From assembly GCA_937998355.1 (NCBI GenBank), contig CALLDI010000006.1, forward strand, positions 1 through 59,798: DNA of 59,798 bases, in the 5' to 3' direction. A model generated the notes under the pieces. That model was not told the origin of the DNA. It saw only the letters and a list, made by a program, of their open reading frames with translations, and searched no databases. Below are positions 41,691 through 49,285 of this stretch, in pieces. The position numbers and the translations under genes were made by a program. This DNA is from an uncultured Eggerthella sp. GTDB taxonomy: Bacteria; Actinomycetota; Coriobacteriia; Coriobacteriales; Eggerthellaceae. Positions within the stretch are counted from its first letter, which is position 1; each line of letters begins with the position of its first letter.

Positions 41691-44600
41691 TTAGTTCTCC
41701 TCTCCCTCAGCGATCGTCTCCGTTGCTTCTGCGGTCGCCTCTTCCTGGTCGCCGCTGAAGTCCAACAGATCATCCAATTCTGCCGTGATGGAACCCAGCA
41801 ACTCTTCACCTTCAGGCGATGAAGCAGCGTCGAGCGGAGCTCCCAGCAGTTCTTCTTCCATTTCCTGCGTCTCAGCCGAAGCGGTGAGATCGGAATGCGT
41901 GTTCGCGTTGCCCTCGAGCTCGACGTTCAAGCACAGTGAGCGCATTTCCTTGATGAGGACCTTGAAGGATTCAGGGACCTCAGGAGCAGGGATGCTCTCG
42001 CCCTTGACGATGGCTTCGTAGGACTTGACGCGGCCCGACGTGTCGTCGGACTTGATGGTAAGGATCTCTTGCAGAACGTTCGAAGCGCCATAGGAATAGA
42101 GCGCCCAAACTTCCATTTCGCCGAAGCGCTGGCCGCCGAACTGGGCTTTACCACCCAGAGGCTGCTGCGTGATGAGACTGTAAGGACCGGTCGAGCGAGC
42201 GTGGATCTTGTCGTCGACCAAGTGGCCCAACTTCAGGATGTAGGACTGACCGACCGTGATGGGCTCGCGGAACTTCTCGCCCGTGCGACCATCGTAGAGC
42301 CAGGTCTTGCCCGTGCGGGAAAGCTGCGGCACGAACTCGAGACGAGCCAGGTCGCCGTACTTCTCCTTGTGCATGTTCACGAGATTGCGGTTCGCTTTCT
42401 CGATGACGTCGGAGATCTCCTTCTCGGTCGCACCGTCGAATACCGGCGTCGCGACGTGCATCGGGCCTTCTACGACCTCGTCGGTCTCTTCAGCGTCCGA
42501 CCAACCCCACTTAGCAGCCCAGCCGAGGTGGCATTCGAGCAGCTGACCGACGTTCATACGAGACGGAACGCCCAGCGGATTGAGGATGATGTCGATCGGA
42601 GTGCCATCGGCCAGGTACGGCATATCCTCGACCGGGAGGATGCGGGAGATGACGCCCTTGTTGCCGTGACGACCGGACAGCTTGTCGCCCTGCTGGATCT
42701 TACGCTTCTGAGCGACGAAGACGCGCACGAGCTCGTTGACGCCCGGTGCCAGTTCGTCGCCGTCGAGGCGCGAGGAGCGAACGACGTTGATGACGCGTCC
42801 GCCAGCGCCGTGCGGCACCTTCAGGGACGTGTCGCGCACTTCGCGTGCCTTCTCGCCGAAGATGGCGCGCAGCAGGCGCTCTTCAGCGGTGAGCTCGGTC
42901 TCGCCCTTCGGGGCGACCTTGCCAACCAGCACATCGCCCGGGAACACTTCTGCGCCCACGCGGATGATGCCGTCGCCATCCAGGTCGGAGATCATATCTT
43001 CGGAGATGTTCGGGATCTCGCGCGTGATCTCCTCGGGGCCGAGCTTCGTGTCACGTGCGTCGATCTCGTATTCGGAGATGTGTATCGAGGTGAGCAGGTC
43101 TTCAGCGACGACGCGCTCGGAGATGATGATAGCGTCCTCGTAGTTGAAGCCTTCCCACGGCATGTACGCGACCATGAGGTTCTGGCCCAGCGAAAGCTCT
43201 GCGCCGTCGCACGAAGGACCGTCAGCCAGCACATCGCCGACCTCGACACGGTCGCCCTTCGCGACGATGGGCTTGTGGTTCATGCAGCCGCTCTGGTTGG
43301 AGCGCTGGAACTTCGGAACGAGATATTCGTCGTATTCGCCATCTTCACGCTCGACGATGATGGTCTGACCGTCGACGTAGTCGACCACACCAGCGTTCTG
43401 GGTGACCAGGATCTCGCCGGAGTCGACCGCGATGCGGTGCTCGATGCCGGTACCGACCAGCGGAGCGTTCGGGCGCAGCAGCGGCACAGCCTGGCGCTGC
43501 ATGTTGGAGCCCATGAGCGCGCGGTTCGCGTCGTCATGCTCGAGGAACGGAATGAGCGAGGTCGCGACCGAGGTCATCTGACGAGGGGAAACGTCCATGT
43601 ACTGAACGTTCATCGGATCGACTTCGTCCGGCTCGCCGAACACGCCGTTCGCGTCGCGCGTACGACAGAGGACGCGGGCTGCCTTGTGGAAGACGCCGTC
43701 GTCGTCGGTGTAGCCGAATTCGCGGGTCTCGAGGTTGAACGTCTCGTTCGCCTGAGCGATGGTGTAGTGCTCTTCCTCGTCCGCCGTGAGGTAGTCGATA
43801 TCGTCGGTGACCTTGCCGTCGATGACGCGACGGTATGGGGTCTCGATGAAGCCATAAGGATTGATGCGTGCGTAAGTTGCAAGTGAGCCGATAAGACCGA
43901 TGTTCGGGCCTTCAGGCGTTTCGATCGGGCACATACGGCCGTAGTGGGAGGTGTGGACGTCGCGGACTTCGAAGCCTGCGCGCTCACGAGAAAGACCGCC
44001 CGGACCGAGCGCGGAGAGACGACGCTTGTGCGTGATGCCCGCGGCGGGGTTGGTCTGGTCCATGAACTGCGAAAGCTGGGAGGAACCGAAGAATTCCTTG
44101 ATAGCGGCCACGATCGGGCGGATGTTCACGAGGCTCTGCGGCGTGATGTCGTCAGGCTCCTGCATGCTCATGCGCTCGCGGACCACGCGCTCCATACGGG
44201 AGAGGCCGATGCGGAACTGGTTCTGGATCAGCTCGCCCACCGTGCGGATGCGGCGGTTGCCGAAGTGGTCGATGTCGTCGGTCTGGTAGCCCTCTTCACC
44301 GTCGTGGAGCGCCACGATGTAGCGCATGGTCTCGACGATATCCTCTTCGGTGAGGGTCGGGGTCTCGTTCTCCGGATCGAAGCCGAGCTTCTTGTTGATC
44401 TTGTAGCGACCGACCTTCGCCAGGCCATAGCGCTGTGGGTTGAAGAACAAGCCGTCGAGCAGGGTGCGAGCGGAGTCGATCGTAGGCGGCTCGCCCGGAC
44501 GGAAGCGACGGTAGAGCTCGATAAGGGACTCTTCCTTGGTGGTTGCAGGGTCACGATCGAGCGTGCGGATGACCATCTCGGAATCGCCGAGCAGGTCGAT

Positions 44601-45233
44601 GATCTCTTCGCGGGTCTCCGCGATACCGAGCGCGCGGAGCAGCAGCGTTGCAGGCTGCTTGCGCTTGCGGTCGATGCGGACCGAGAGCACGTCACGCTTG
44701 TCGGTCTCGAATTCGAGCCAAGCACCGCGAGACGGAATGATCTTGGCATTGTAAATGGTCTTGTCGGAGGTCTTGTCACGCTCCGAAGAGAAGTAAACGC
44801 CCGGGCTGCGAACCAACTGAGAGACGACGACGCGTTCGGTGCCGTTGATGATGAACGTACCGCGCGGGGTCATGAGCGGGAAATCGCCCATGAAGACGTC
44901 TTGCTCTTTGATCTCGCCGGTCTCACGATTGATGAAACGGATCTCGGCGAACAGCGGGGCCTGGTAGGAAACGTCACGAGCTTTGCACTCGTCTACGCTG
45001 TACTTCGGCTCTCCGAATTCATGCTTACCGAATTCAACGCACATATCCTTGTTGTTGGATTCGATAGGACTGATGTCGGCGAAAGCGTTTGCAAGGCCTT
45101 GATCAACGAATTGCTTGAAGCTCTCCGTTTGAATGGCGATAAGATTAGGGACGTCCATGACGTCAGGAATCTTTGCAAAGCTTCGACGGGTCCGATAATG
45201 GCTGGTGGAATCGAATTTTTCGGGCTTACCCAC
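41691..45233 (-). CDS. rpoB: RNA polymerase beta subunit
   Basis: A 1,180-residue beta subunit of the core RNA polymerase, typical of the short actinobacterial form. It starts with GTG at 45233 after GGAGG. The rifampicin-binding region near residues 384-410 reads SQLSQFMDQTNPAAGITHKRRLSALGPGG. In E. coli numbering this gives T518, A521, A522 and G523 in place of N, L, S and E, while D516, H526 and S531 are unchanged. Downstream motifs (GPNIGLIGSL, KRKIQQGDKLSGRHGNKGV) are intact. rpoC follows with no gap. Upstream is a choline-binding-repeat gene rather than rplJ-rplL, so the operon has its own promoter. Confidence 0.98.
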   Translation of the reverse strand: MGKPEKFDSTSHYRTRRSFAKIPDVMDVPNLIAIQTESFKQFVDQGLANAFADISPIESNNKDMCVEFGKHEFGEPKYSVDECKARDVSYQAPLFAEIRFINRETGEIKEQDVFMGDFPLMTPRGTFIINGTERVVVSQLVRSPGVYFSSERDKTSDKTIYNAKIIPSRGAWLEFETDKRDVLSVRIDRKRKQPATLLLRALGIAETREEIIDLLGDSEMVIRTLDRDPATTKEESLIELYRRFRPGEPPTIDSARTLLDGLFFNPQRYGLAKVGRYKINKKLGFDPENETPTLTEEDIVETMRYIVALHDGEEGYQTDDIDHFGNRRIRTVGELIQNQFRIGLSRMERVVRERMSMQEPDDITPQSLVNIRPIVAAIKEFFGSSQLSQFMDQTNPAAGITHKRRLSALGPGGLSRERAGFEVRDVHTSHYGRMCPIETPEGPNIGLIGSLATYARINPYGFIETPYRRVIDGKVTDDIDYLTADEEEHYTIAQANETFNLETREFGYTDDDGVFHKAARVLCRTRDANGVFGEPDEVDPMNVQYMDVSPRQMTSVATSLIPFLEHDDANRALMGSNMQRQAVPLLRPNAPLVGTGIEHRIAVDSGEILVTQNAGVVDYVDGQTIIVEREDGEYDEYLVPKFQRSNQSGCMNHKPIVAKGDRVEVGDVLADGPSCDGAELSLGQNLMVAYMPWEGFNYEDAIIISERVVAEDLLTSIHISEYEIDARDTKLGPEEITREIPNISEDMISDLDGDGIIRVGAEVFPGDVLVGKVAPKGETELTAEERLLRAIFGEKAREVRDTSLKVPHGAGGRVINVVRSSRLDGDELAPGVNELVRVFVAQKRKIQQGDKLSGRHGNKGVISRILPVEDMPYLADGTPIDIILNPLGVPSRMNVGQLLECHLGWAAKWGWSDAEETDEVVEGPMHVATPVFDGATEKEISDVIEKANRNLVNMHKEKYGDLARLEFVPQLSRTGKTWLYDGRTGEKFREPITVGQSYILKLGHLVDDKIHARSTGPYSLITQQPLGGKAQFGGQRFGEMEVWALYSYGASNVLQEILTIKSDDTSGRVKSYEAIVKGESIPAPEVPESFKVLIKEMRSLCLNVELEGNANTHSDLTASAETQEMEEELLGAPLDAASSPEGEELLGSITAELDDLLDFSGDQEEATAEATETIAEGEEN

Positions 45234-45287
45234 GAGTCATTTCCTCCTTCGACTAAACCTAGTTTTTGCAAAAACACGCAATTATCT

Positions 45288-45316
45288 AAGATATGACGCG
45301 GAATAGGCCAAGTCAA
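45288..45316 (-). promoter_or_regulatory. rpoB promoter
   Basis: TTGACT (45311-45316) and TATCTT (45288-45293) on the minus strand are separated by exactly 17 bases. The expected start point is near 45281, giving a leader of about 48 bases. Confidence 0.8.
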
Positions 45317-45363
45317 GGAAAAATTTTTTAAATTGTGTTTCTTGTATGAGTTTTAGCTCACAT

Positions 45364-45528
45364 TTTTTACAGGAACCTTTGCGTCCGCAGGATTCGTTCG
45401 ACCCGCTTCCCTGTTCACGAATCTGCTTCGCAGATTCGTTCATGCGTCGCTGCGTTGCTTCACTTTATAAATATAGATAGAAGCAACGAGTCTCACTCAC
45501 CCTGCGGACGCAAAGGGTCCCGTAAAAA
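45364..45528 (-). repeat. structured repeat element B upstream of rpoB
   Basis: A 165-bp element bounded by 28-bp inverted repeats (45364-45391 and 45501-45528) with 26 of 28 positions complementary. On the minus strand the inner order is: GTTGCTTC / GAAGCAAC hairpin (45480-45487 with 45454-45461), a linker GCAGCGACGCATGA (45440-45453), a perfect 10-bp hairpin ACGAATCTGC-GAA-GCAGATTCGT (45417-45439), then the linker GAACAGGGAAGCGGGT (45401-45416). This order and the two linkers match element A at 4898-5044. It lies between the terminator of the upstream gene and the rpoB promoter, so it need not be in the rpoB mRNA. Confidence 0.8.
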
Positions 45529-45542
45529 TACACGCTGCAAAA

Positions 45543-45572
45543 AATAGGGAGCCGGAAATCCGACTCCCTATT
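45543..45572 (-). terminator. terminator of the choline-binding-repeat gene
   Basis: The stem AATAGGGAG / CTCCCTATT with an inner CCG/CGG step is followed on the minus strand by TTTTTT, 19 bases after the stop. Confidence 0.9.
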
Positions 45573-45590
45573 AGAGCACTTTCGATCGTT

Positions 45591-46499
45591 TTAATGCGCC
45601 ATGTTCGCGCAGTTCTTACAAAGTCTCAGGCCTTTCGCCTTAGCTTGAGAGACTGAGATGCTCAAGGGGTTATTAATATTTTGCGCGCTTCGACAATTGT
45701 ACGTATGATAGACCTTGCTTCCTGCAGCATAGGTAACTGAACTAACGACTGACGAACTCGCCTTACGCGTATCATCCCACAAACCAGAGCTGTTCACATG
45801 GTATCGACCGATCCACTTATTAGTCGCCATCGTTCCATTCGACTGAACATAGTAATTGCCGATCCACTTGTTCGCTTGCATGACACCAGAACCATTGAGG
45901 TAATACCATGCTCCACCGATCTGCTGCCAACCTGTGAGCATCTTTCCTGAGTCGGCCAGGAAGTACCATTTATTTGAGACCTTCTCCCAACCAGTCTGCA
46001 TCACGCCGGATTTGTTGAAGTAATACCAGCTACCACTTATCTTCTTCCAACCTGTGGCCATCTTTCCTGAGGAATCGAGATGATAATAAGTGCCATTCTG
46101 CTTAAACCATCCAGTTTGCATGACACCATCAGAAGCCAGGTAATACCACTTGCCAGAAACTTTCTTCCAGCCCGTCTTCATCGCACCGTCAGAACCAAGA
46201 TAGTACCAGGCAGATCCCGACTTGAACCAATTAGTGTTCATGTAACCCTTGGAGTCGAAGTGATAGCGCTTGCCCTTGATGCTCACCCATTCATTAGCAG
46301 GATAAGACTTATTCTGGGACGCTTTCGACTCGTCATCATAGGAGAACCACCACTTCCCCGATGACTTAGCCCAACTACCGCTAACAGAAGTTGCCTCATC
46401 AGCAAAAGCGACAGAAGTAGCAACGCAGAGAGACAGCAAGAGACAAGCCACCCCTGCAATGAAAGCGCTCAAACCAAGTTTCGTAGCATTTCGAATCAT
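45591..46499 (-). CDS. secreted choline-binding-repeat protein with C-terminal Cys motif
   Basis: A 302-residue exported protein. The start at 46499 follows AGGAG; 17 further codons are ignored. A signal peptide (GLSAFIAGVACLLLSLCVA..AFA) is followed by about ten tandem cell-wall-binding repeats of the WYYLxSDGxMxTGWKK type from residue 40 to about 245. The last about 60 residues carry SKVYHTYNCRSAQNINNP and LRLCKNCANMAH. These resemble the small zinc-binding Ada-like/nuclease-tail motif (HxxxC...CxxC) that often follows wall-anchored or nuclease domains. No catalytic domain is seen. It lies upstream of rpoB with its own terminator. Confidence 0.88.
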   Translation of the reverse strand: MIRNATKLGLSAFIAGVACLLLSLCVATSVAFADEATSVSGSWAKSSGKWWFSYDDESKASQNKSYPANEWVSIKGKRYHFDSKGYMNTNWFKSGSAWYYLGSDGAMKTGWKKVSGKWYYLASDGVMQTGWFKQNGTYYHLDSSGKMATGWKKISGSWYYFNKSGVMQTGWEKVSNKWYFLADSGKMLTGWQQIGGAWYYLNGSGVMQANKWIGNYYVQSNGTMATNKWIGRYHVNSSGLWDDTRKASSSVVSSVTYAAGSKVYHTYNCRSAQNINNPLSISVSQAKAKGLRLCKNCANMAH

Positions 46500-46614
46500 A
46501 TAAGCTCCTATATCAGACTTTTCGCAGATAAAACGTGAAAATTCTATCATTAGAATGACACAGAAGCAAACTTAGAAACGCTGTTGTAGAGAGCTCCTCT
46601 GGTGTCTTGCCGCA

Positions 46615-47436
46615 CTACCAAATAGAACGAGCGCCATCGACGTAGAGCGGCGTGCCGTTCACCATGTCGGAACAATCGCACGCGAGAAACAGTGCTGCCG
46701 CAGCGATATCGAGCGGATCGCCCACCTTGCGATTGTGCGGGATCGGTCGCGTGATGGCTTCATACGCTTTCGGCTTATTGAGTGTGCTCTGCGTCATGTT
46801 CGTCTCGATATAGCCTGGGCAGATGCAGTTCGCGCGGATATTGAAGCGCGCCCACTCGAACGCCATGCAGCGTGTCATTTGCACCACAGCCGCCTTCGCC
46901 GATGCGTACGGCAACATACGTGTGGAAGCGACGCGTGCCACCACCGATGCGATGTTGATGATATTGCCGCGCTCCTGCTTGATCATGATGTCAGCAACGC
47001 GCTGCGTCAGGAAGAACACCGCCTTGTAGTCGGTGTCGACCACGCGATCCCACTCTTCCTCGGTCACATCCTGCGCCAACTGATCATTGCTCAGCACCAC
47101 GCCTGCGTTGTTCACCAGGATATCGATGCGACCGAACGCCTCCATACAGGTATCGACCAGGTTCTTTCGATGTTCCTCGATACGAATATCGCAATGCACA
47201 GGAATAACTTCGGCGTCGAATTCGTCAGCGATCTCCGCCGCACGCGCCTCGATGCCCTCCGCATCCATATCAGCAACCACGAGCTTTGCTCCATACGCTG
47301 CGTACGTGCGCGCGATCCCTCGGCCGATACCGATCTCGCTCGCGACTCCCGTGATGATCGCGACCTTGTCTGCCAGATCGAATCGCGGGATCTCCATCTT
47401 CCCCGTCTCCAGGATAGTGTGATCGCTTCCCTTCAT
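46615..47436 (-). CDS. short-chain dehydrogenase/reductase
   Basis: A 273-residue classical SDR. The cofactor loop is ITGVASEIGIGRGIA, a longer and slightly unusual form of TGxxxGIG. NNAG and the catalytic Ser of NIASVV and YASAK follow, and PGYIETNM near the C-terminus is typical. The Asp in VVADMD suggests NAD(H) preference. Substrate is unknown; Coriobacteriia have many SDRs acting on steroids, bile acids and sugars. AAAGGGG precedes the ATG. It is divergent from the ketopantoate-reductase-like gene. Confidence 0.9.
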   Translation of the reverse strand: MKGSDHTILETGKMEIPRFDLADKVAIITGVASEIGIGRGIARTYAAYGAKLVVADMDAEGIEARAAEIADEFDAEVIPVHCDIRIEEHRKNLVDTCMEAFGRIDILVNNAGVVLSNDQLAQDVTEEEWDRVVDTDYKAVFFLTQRVADIMIKQERGNIINIASVVARVASTRMLPYASAKAAVVQMTRCMAFEWARFNIRANCICPGYIETNMTQSTLNKPKAYEAITRPIPHNRKVGDPLDIAAAALFLACDCSDMVNGTPLYVDGARSIW

Positions 47437-47478
47437 GGCTTTCCCCTTTCATATCTCCCTGTGCACGACTCTAGCATT

Positions 47479-47545
47479 ATTCGTCACCAAGAAAGGTCAC
47501 AATTTAGAACGTGTTCATATTCGTCACCTACGTTCGAGCTACAAT
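47479..47545 (+). promoter_or_regulatory. putative operator repeats and -10 before the ketopantoate-reductase-like gene
   Basis: ATTCGTCACC occurs at 47479-47488 and again at 47519-47528, 40 bases apart (about four helical turns), with GAACGTGTTC between. TACAAT at 47540-47545 fits a -10 element. The layout suits a regulator bound between the two divergent genes; this is inference. Confidence 0.4.
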
Positions 47546-47571
47546 AGGAGCAACGATCGAACGGAGGGGTA

Positions 47572-48510
47572 ATGAATATCGCAATTCTCGGAGCAGGATC
47601 GCTCGGCAGTGCCATCGGTGGCACGCTCGCACTCGCAGGCAATGAAGTTTCGCTGATCGGACGCGCAGCGCACGTCAAGGCTATCGAACAGAACGGGCTC
47701 ACGCTCGTCACGCCACAAGGCGAACAGAGCGTAGATGTCACCGCGCAGGAAAACGCCGAAGGGCTCGCGCCTGCCGACCTGGTGCTCGTGCTTTGCAAAT
47801 CTTTTGATACGCGTGAGTGCATCGAGAAGAACCGCTGCGTTATCGGCGAAAACACTATCGTGCTCTCGCTTCAGAATGGTCTTGGGAATGAAGATCTGCT
47901 TTGCGAGCTACTTGGCCCCGAGCGCGTCATCGCAGGCAAGACCTACATCGGTGGCATGATGCTCGCGCCCGGCCGTGTTCAGTCGACCACCGAAGGCAAG
48001 AAGACTTTCATCGGCGAGTACAGTGGCCCCATCTCACCGCGCATCGAGGCCATTGCGCAGCTGTTCAACGACGCTGGCATGGAGTGCATCCCTTCTCCGC
48101 ATATGAAGAACATCATCTGGGACAAACTGCTCATCAACATGGCGACTGGCGCTGTTTGCGGCATCACCAAACTCCCCTACGGTGATCTCTATCAGCACCC
48201 GGAATTGCTCGCTACCGCGGCCGCTGCAGTCGCGGAAGGCATGAGCGTCGCGCGCGCCGAAGGCATCATCCTCACGCGTCACGATCCGAACGAGGTGCTC
48301 GAGCTTGCACGCGAAAATCTCCCTTACGATTTCAAGCCATCCATCTTACAGAGCCTCGAAAAGCACCGTCGAACCGAGATCGACGTGATCAACGGAGCGG
48401 TAGTGGCCTACGGCAAGCGTCACGAGATCAAGACCCCCGTCAACGAGACGCTGGTCGCCTGCGTGAAAGGCATCGAGCGCTACATGGAGATCTACGACCC
48501 GTCGAACTAA
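47572..48510 (+). CDS. ketopantoate reductase-like (PanE/ApbA) dehydrogenase
   Basis: A 312-residue protein with the N-terminal nucleotide-binding MNIAILGAGSLGSAIGGTLA and the ApbA/PanE pattern LVLCKSFDTRECI and LQNGLGNEDLL. The C-terminal helical domain has the family Lys (IIWDKLLINMATGAVCGIT) and the Asn/Ser of the active site. PanE reduces 2-dehydropantoate to pantoate with NADPH for CoA synthesis. Many paralogues reduce other 2-oxoacids, and with no panB or panC nearby the substrate is open. GGAGG precedes the ATG. Degenerate short repeats begin soon after the stop. Confidence 0.88.
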   Translation: MNIAILGAGSLGSAIGGTLALAGNEVSLIGRAAHVKAIEQNGLTLVTPQGEQSVDVTAQENAEGLAPADLVLVLCKSFDTRECIEKNRCVIGENTIVLSLQNGLGNEDLLCELLGPERVIAGKTYIGGMMLAPGRVQSTTEGKKTFIGEYSGPISPRIEAIAQLFNDAGMECIPSPHMKNIIWDKLLINMATGAVCGITKLPYGDLYQHPELLATAAAAVAEGMSVARAEGIILTRHDPNEVLELARENLPYDFKPSILQSLEKHRRTEIDVINGAVVAYGKRHEIKTPVNETLVACVKGIERYMEIYDPSN

Positions 48511-49285
48511 GGTTAGCGATTCCTAAGGCGCTACGCTCACACATCTGACTCTGCTCTTGCGTATCTGATGCAGCTCTTATCTAGTGCCACTCTTGTATAT
48601 CTGGCTCTACTCTTATCTGGTGCCTTTTAGTACCACACTCGCATGTCTTCGATCACGAGTTTTCTTGATCGCCAATTCCTCATGCTCGAGCATTCATACG
48701 TATTGGCCTGCACGATTCACCGACACCCTTTTCAGGGGTATTTTCTGCTTTGCAGCGAATTCGAGTATTTTTGCATGAAATCATCGGTTGTACGCACAAA
48801 GATACATAAGTCTAAAATCCTGACCTGGGGTTTTCAAATAGCAGCATTAGTAAAGATGCTTTTTGAAGCTCGGAATCATGCTCGAAAGCCGTTATTTGTG
48901 CATACGAACGTAAATTAGTAGCAAAAATCGCTCTTTTTACTGCAAAACACTCAGTAGCCCAGCTTCACTCGCAGGATGAATGAATTACCCAGGTCAGGAT
49001 GATCAAGGTCGCGATGAGCAGGATCACGATGAGTGAATCATGTAAGCAAATGAGCGAAGACCGGACAAGTGAGTGTGCAGATAACAGACGAAACTAGAGA
49101 CTGCAGACGGCAAGCGAAACCACAGACACACGTATAGAAGAAAAAGAGAGACGAAAAGAATAAACAAGGATAAAGACAAGTACAAGAACAAACACAAAAG
49201 GCAAGCACAAGAAAAGCGAGCCTCTATGAAAAAAGCCCGCGTTATGCGAGCTTTTTTTCAAGTTTAGCATGAACCAACAGTAGGC
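48511..49285. other. long non-coding region with degenerate repeats and a T-poor tract
   Basis: This 775-bp gap has no supported gene. It starts with degenerate CT-rich repeats (CTCTTATCTAGTGCC at 48574-48588 and a one-mismatch copy at 48610-48624). Then comes AT-rich sequence with a 91-codon open frame (48643-48918) that lacks a ribosome-binding site. About 48970-49060 is a GATGA-type degenerate repeat. About 49079-49220 is an almost T-free, A/G/C-only tract. It ends with the symporter terminator. Confidence 0.5.
49229..49258 (-). terminator. terminator of the AGCS symporter gene
   Basis: AAAAAAGC pairs with GCTTTTTT, with an inner CGC/GCG step, 28 bases past the symporter stop. The minus strand ends in a long T run. 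Confidence 0.75.

Larger units (their letters stand above)
45234..45590. other. intergenic region upstream of rpoB
   Basis: The 357-bp gap contains, from rpoB outward, the rpoB promoter (45288-45316), the structured repeat element (45364-45528) and the terminator of the surface-protein gene (45543-45572). No gene is seen in it. Confidence 0.7.
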
